A stretch of 64,000 bases of DNA, taken from positions 868,001-932,000 of the forward strand of contig NZ_SGWY01000001.1 of the NCBI RefSeq assembly GCF_004216665.1. Reading direction: 5' to 3'. A program made the position numbers and the translations under genes. This document shows positions 60,553-64,000 of the stretch, in pieces (position 1 is the stretch's first letter; each line of letters starts with the position of its first letter). The DNA is from Agromyces ramosus. GTDB lineage: Bacteria; Actinomycetota; Actinomycetes; Actinomycetales; Microbacteriaceae. Below the pieces are notes generated by a model. That model was not told the origin of the DNA and made no database searches. It worked only from the letters and a program-made list of their open reading frames with translations.

Positions 60553-61920
60553 TCAGGAGGAGAGGTAGGTGAGCAGGTCGGTGCGGCTGATCACGCCGAG
60601 CGCCTTGCCGCCGTCGGTGACGAGCATCGCGGAGGCGTCGCCGAAGGCCGCCCGCGCCGTCGAGACGGGCTCGTTCACGCCGATGAGCGGCAGCGCCTCG
60701 CCGACGACGGCGGACACGTCGTCGGTGAGCTTCGCCCGACCCGAGAACACGAGGTCGAGCAGCTCCTCCTCGTGGAGGGCGCCGAGGACCTCGCCGAGCA
60801 CGACCGGCGGCTCGGCCGACAGCACGACGAGCTGCGAGACGCCGGTGTCGGTCATGCGGTCGATGGCCTCGCGGATCGTGTCGGTCGGGTGCACGTAGAC
60901 GAGCGGCGCGGTGCGGTCGGCCTTCGCGGCCAGCAGGTCGCGCACGGTGTGCCCGGCGGGGGCGTTGCCGAAGCCGTACGCGCGCAGCCACTTGTCGTTG
61001 AAGATCTTGCCCAGGTAGCCGCGGCCCGAGTCGGGCAGCAGCACGACGAACACGTCGTCGGGCCCGGCGGATGCCGCGGCCTTCAGCGCCGCGACGACCG
61101 CCATGCCGCTCGACCCGCCCACGAGGATGCCCTCCTCGCGCGCGAGCCGCCGCGTCATCGCGATGGACTCGGCGTCGGTGACGGCGATGATCTCGTGCGG
61201 CACGGCGGGGTCGTACGCCTCGGGCCAGAAGTCCTCGCCGACGCCCTCGACGAAGTAGGGCCGCCCGGTGCCGCCGGAGTACACGGAGCCCTCGGGATCG
61301 GCGCCGATGATGCGCACGGTGTCGCCCGAGACCTCGCGCAGGTAGCGGCCGGTCCCGCTGATGGTGCCGCCCGTGCCGACGCCGGCGACGAAGTGGGTCA
61401 CCTTGCCGTCGGTGTCGCGCCAGATCTCGGGCCCCGTGGTCTCGTAGTGCGACCGCGGGCCGTTGGGGTTGGAGTACTGGTCGGGCTTGAACGCGCCGGG
61501 GATCTCGCGGGCGAGCCGGTCGGAGACCCCGTAGTAGGACTCGGGGCTGTCGGGTGCGACGGCGGTGGGCGTCACGACGACCTCGGCGCCGTACGCCATG
61601 AGCACGTTGCGCTTGTCCTCGCTGACCTTGTCGGGGCACACGAAGATGCACCGGTAGCCGCGCTGCTGCGCCACGAGTGCCAGCCCCACGCCGGTGTTGC
61701 CCGACGTCGGCTCCACGATCGTGCCGCCCGGCTTCAGCTTGCCGTCCCGCTCCGCGGCGTCGATGAGGCGGCTGGCGATGCGGTCCTTCACCGAGCCGCC
61801 GGGGTTGAAGTACTCGAGCTTCACCAGCACCGTGGCATCCGTCACCCCCTCGGTGACGCGGTGGAGCTTGACGAGCGGGGTGTCGCCGACGAGATCGACG
61901 ATCGACTCTGCGTACTTCAT
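60553..61920 (-). CDS. cbs: Cystathionine beta-synthase
   Basis: A 455-residue PLP enzyme of fold type II followed by a pair of CBS domains. Lys45 in GGSVKDRIASRLID binds PLP, TSGNTG (72-77) binds the substrate carboxylate, and VGTGGTISGTGRYLRE holds the cofactor phosphate. The C-terminal 120 residues (VHPTDTIREAIDRMTDTGVSQLVVL onward) are the regulatory CBS pair. It condenses serine (or O-acetylserine) with homocysteine. There is no haem domain. It is the first gene of a reverse transsulfuration operon. Confidence 0.95.
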   Translation of the reverse strand: MKYAESIVDLVGDTPLVKLHRVTEGVTDATVLVKLEYFNPGGSVKDRIASRLIDAAERDGKLKPGGTIVEPTSGNTGVGLALVAQQRGYRCIFVCPDKVSEDKRNVLMAYGAEVVVTPTAVAPDSPESYYGVSDRLAREIPGAFKPDQYSNPNGPRSHYETTGPEIWRDTDGKVTHFVAGVGTGGTISGTGRYLREVSGDTVRIIGADPEGSVYSGGTGRPYFVEGVGEDFWPEAYDPAVPHEIIAVTDAESIAMTRRLAREEGILVGGSSGMAVVAALKAAASAGPDDVFVVLLPDSGRGYLGKIFNDKWLRAYGFGNAPAGHTVRDLLAAKADRTAPLVYVHPTDTIREAIDRMTDTGVSQLVVLSAEPPVVLGEVLGALHEEELLDLVFSGRAKLTDDVSAVVGEALPLIGVNEPVSTARAAFGDASAMLVTDGGKALGVISRTDLLTYLSS

Positions 61921-62163
61921 GCCGTGTTCATTCCTCGTGTCAGTGCGTCTTGGGCGCCGGATGCGGTGCGCGACGCTGAAAAGGGGTCGCCTCGTTCAGC
62001 GACGACAACACGGCATGGAAGAGCTCACGCACACAGACTAGCGGGACTTCGCCGCCGCACGCGCGGCCGACCCCTCGCCCGGCCGACCGGCGCGGCTCGC
62101 CGGGCGTTCTCCCAGCCGCATGCGTTCGTATGGAACGAACGTCCCGATGAGAGAGGCCCCCGA

Positions 62164-62847
62164 GTGACCGCGACCCCGCCCATCCCCCCGTCTGCGAAGA
62201 AGGCCGCGAGCGTCACGCAGCAGCGCGCTGAGGCCCGCGCGAAGAAGCTCGAGGAGCACCGGCTGCGGGAGGCGAGGGGTCGGCGCAACCGCCGCATCGG
62301 CATCGGCGCGGCCATCGCGGGCGGCGTCGCCGTGGTGGCCCTCGTCGTCACGACGGTCGTGCTCACGCCGCAGGCCGCCTCGTACAGCGCGGGCGGCGAC
62401 GGCGCCGAGGTCGAGGGCGTGCAGACGTTCGACAACACCTCGACCCACGTCGAGGGGATCGTCGACTATCCCCAGACCCCGCCCGCCGGCGGACCCCACA
62501 ACCCGGCGTGGCTGAACTGCGGCGTGTACAGCGAGCCCGTGCCCGCCGAGAACGCCGTGCACTCCCTCGAGCACGGTGCCCTCTGGGTCACCTACGACCC
62601 GTCGATCTCGGATGCCGCGCTCGAGTCGCTGCGGTCGGTGCTGCCGTCGACCTACGTGATCCTCTCGCCGTTCGACGACCTGCCCGCGCCGATCGTGCTC
62701 AGCGGGTGGAACAGCCAGCTGCAGGTCGACGACGCCGAGGACCCGCGCATCGCCGCGTTCATCGAGGAGTACTGGCAGAGCCAGGCCGTCCCCGAGCCGG
62801 GCGCCCTCTGCACCGGCGCGGTCGACGCGCCGGGCAAGGTCTCCTAG
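62164..62847 (+). CDS. DUF3105 membrane-anchored protein
   Basis: A 227-residue protein with a basic cytosolic N-terminus, one transmembrane helix (about 46-67) and an extracytoplasmic DUF3105 domain. HVEGIVDYPQTPPAGGPHNPAWLNCGVY, AVHSLEHGALWVTYDP and ILSPFDDLPAPIVLSGW are family segments rich in His and with one Cys. DUF3105 genes are often paired with DUF305 genes, as here (two bases apart). A role in extracytoplasmic metal or copper handling is suspected but unproven. The start is GTG. Confidence 0.92.
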   Translation: MTATPPIPPSAKKAASVTQQRAEARAKKLEEHRLREARGRRNRRIGIGAAIAGGVAVVALVVTTVVLTPQAASYSAGGDGAEVEGVQTFDNTSTHVEGIVDYPQTPPAGGPHNPAWLNCGVYSEPVPAENAVHSLEHGALWVTYDPSISDAALESLRSVLPSTYVILSPFDDLPAPIVLSGWNSQLQVDDAEDPRIAAFIEEYWQSQAVPEPGALCTGAVDAPGKVS

Positions 62848-62849
62848 CG

Positions 62850-63521
62850 ATGGCCCGACCGGATGCCGCGCCCGTCACGCGCGTCGGCCGCGTCGCGGTG
62901 CTCGTCGCGGCATCCGTCGCCGTGGTCGTCGTGGCCGTCGTCGCGTTCTCGGTCGGACGGCTGAGCACCCTCGCCGAGTCGCCGCCGACGGACACGAGTG
63001 CAGAGGCGGGGTTCGCGCGCGACATGCAGGTGCACCACCAGCAGGGCGTCGAGCTCGCGATGATCGTGCGCGACGCGAGCGACGACCCCGACGTGCGGCT
63101 GCTCGCCGACGACATCGCAACCACCCAGGCCCAGCAGTCGGGGCAGCTCTACGGCTGGCTGCGAGGCTGGGGCCTGCCGCAGGCGGGCGCGGAGCCGTCG
63201 ATGACCTGGATGACGCGGGCCTCCGCCGACGACGCCGCGACGCACGGGGTGCACGACGCCGACGCCCACGCGCCGGGCACCCCGATGCCGGGGCTCGCGA
63301 CGCCCGACCAGGTCGCCGCCCTTCGCGCGGCGACGGGTGTCGACGCCGAGCGGCGGTTCCTCGAGCTCATGATCGCCCACCACCGCGGCGCGATCGAGAT
63401 GGCGGATGCCGCGCTCGCGCGCTCCTCGAACGACCTCGTGGTGCCCTTCGCGAACTCGATCCTGCAGAGCCAGGAGGCGGAGATCGCCCTCATGGAGGAC
63501 CTGCTCGCCGGGCGGAGCTGA
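62850..63521 (+). CDS. DUF305 ferritin-like extracytoplasmic protein
   Basis: A 223-residue protein with an N-terminal membrane helix (about 12-37) and a DUF305 four-helix domain carrying the two hallmark motifs MQVHHQQGVELAMIV and MIAHHRGAIEMA. The His/Glu pairs could bind metal. It begins two bases after the DUF3105 stop, which is the common arrangement in actinomycetes. A Met- and His-containing insert (DDAATHGVHDADAHAPGTPM) sits between the motifs and could bind copper. Function is unproven. Confidence 0.93.
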   Translation: MARPDAAPVTRVGRVAVLVAASVAVVVVAVVAFSVGRLSTLAESPPTDTSAEAGFARDMQVHHQQGVELAMIVRDASDDPDVRLLADDIATTQAQQSGQLYGWLRGWGLPQAGAEPSMTWMTRASADDAATHGVHDADAHAPGTPMPGLATPDQVAALRAATGVDAERRFLELMIAHHRGAIEMADAALARSSNDLVVPFANSILQSQEAEIALMEDLLAGRS

Positions 63522-63555
63522 CCCGGCCCAGCCCGGGCCGGCGGTGCGGCCGGCG

Positions 63556-64000
63556 TCAGTTCTCGAAGACGGGCCGCTCCTCCTGCTGCCGGTAGAGCGA
63601 CGCGTACACGCCCTCCGACACCACGAGCTCGGCGTGCGTGCCCTTCTCGACCACCCGACCGGCGACGATCACGAAGATCACGTCGGCGGACACCACGGTG
63701 GAGAGCCGGTGCGCGATCGCGATCGTGGTGCGTCCGCGGGCGGCGTCGTCGAGCGCCTGCTGCACCACGCGCTCCGAGATCGTGTCGAGCGCGCTCGTGG
63801 CCTCGTCGAGCACGAGCACCGCCGGGTCCTTCAGCAGCACGCGTGCGATGGCGATGCGCTGCTTCTCGCCGCCCGACAGGCGGTAGCCGCGCTCGCCCAC
63901 CACGGTGGCGTAGCCCTCGGGGAACGAGGCGATCGTCTCGTGGATGTTCGCGGCGCGCGCGGCCGCCTCGAGCTCGGCGTCGGTCGCGTCGGGCTTGGCG
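63556..64000 (-). CDS. ABC exporter ATP-binding domain, 5' part beyond the window
   Basis: The C-terminal 147 residues of a fused ABC exporter (multidrug/lipid type). The signature [20 protein letters not shown], Walker [13 protein letters not shown], the H-loop [10 protein letters not shown] and the family tail [23 protein letters not shown] are present. Walker A and the membrane domain lie outside the window. It would be one half of a dimeric exporter. It converges with the DUF305 gene. Confidence 0.93.
   Translation of the reverse strand, partial: AKPDATDAELEAAARAANIHETIASFPEGYATVVGERGYRLSGGEKQRIAIARVLLKDPAVLVLDEATSALDTISERVVQQALDDAARGRTTIAIAHRLSTVVSADVIFVIVAGRVVEKGTHAELVVSEGVYASLYRQQEERPVFEN

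Overview
The window is chromosomal DNA from a high-GC Gram-positive bacterium, most likely an actinomycete of the family Microbacteriaceae (Agromyces- or Microbacterium-like). The evidence is the roughly 70% GC coding sequence, frequent GTG starts, a class Ib nrdHIEF cluster with NrdR-type boxes, a tuberculostearate-type lipid gene pair, and the recurring octamer CGGATGCC/GGCATCCG. Assignment to genus is inference. No rRNA, tRNA, CRISPR array or insertion sequence was recognised. Both edge genes (NmrA-like at the left, ABC exporter at the right) are cut by the window.

Layout. 1-6.8 kb: single metabolic genes, including a zinc-free bL36 paralogue behind a Zur-like operator. 6.8-11.1 kb: the minus-strand genes tmsB, tmsA, a DUF151 nuclease and a lytic transglycosylase. 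11.2-16.2 kb: LtrA, small conserved proteins, a TauE exporter, a permease relic, a 27-bp minisatellite with a large hairpin, and a formylglycine-enzyme-like gene. 16.2-18.9 kb: a tightly coupled operon of a ketoacyl synthase III, a haem-oxygenase-like diiron enzyme and an unrecognised protein. 19-25.5 kb: relics, a lipoprotein hydrolase, a LysR/flavoprotein divergent pair, VOC, GNAT, a truncated AlkD-like gene and an SDR. 25.65-27.75 kb: a lower-GC three-gene island that reads as a type II-short CBASS anti-phage system (CD-NTase, E2-only protein, one-TM putative effector). 28.1-32.2 kb: nrdHIEF. 33.6-39.9 kb: a LacI regulator with a YtfQRT/YjfF-type sugar ABC transporter. 40-40.6 kb: repeat-rich DNA without a gene. 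41.8-53.5 kb: an L-arabinose regulon with LacI regulator, araA, araB, araD, a ChvE/GguAB-type transporter, a second nearly identical araD and a third LacI regulator. 53.6-64 kb: MFS and APC transporters, aldo/keto reductase, cyclase-family hydrolase, slipin, the cystathionine synthase/lyase pair, DUF3105 and DUF305 proteins, and the end of an ABC exporter.

How the parts work together. The two sugar transporter regions carry LacI-type palindromes upstream, so both are probably substrate-induced. The ara genes are arranged so that imported L-arabinose is isomerised (AraA), phosphorylated (AraB) and epimerised (AraD) to D-xylulose 5-phosphate. The nrd genes make the class Ib ribonucleotide reductase with its own electron donor and activase. 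tmsA and tmsB would convert oleoyl lipids to 10-methylstearoyl lipids. CBS and the gamma-lyase form a reverse transsulfuration module.

The strongest candidates for new biology are the CBASS island with its uncharacterised effector and the ketoacyl synthase/diiron oxidase operon. Genome-plasticity signals are also clear: a 654-bp direct repeat of araD with two mismatches by eye, and 5' gene relics of tmsA and of an alkD-like gene.
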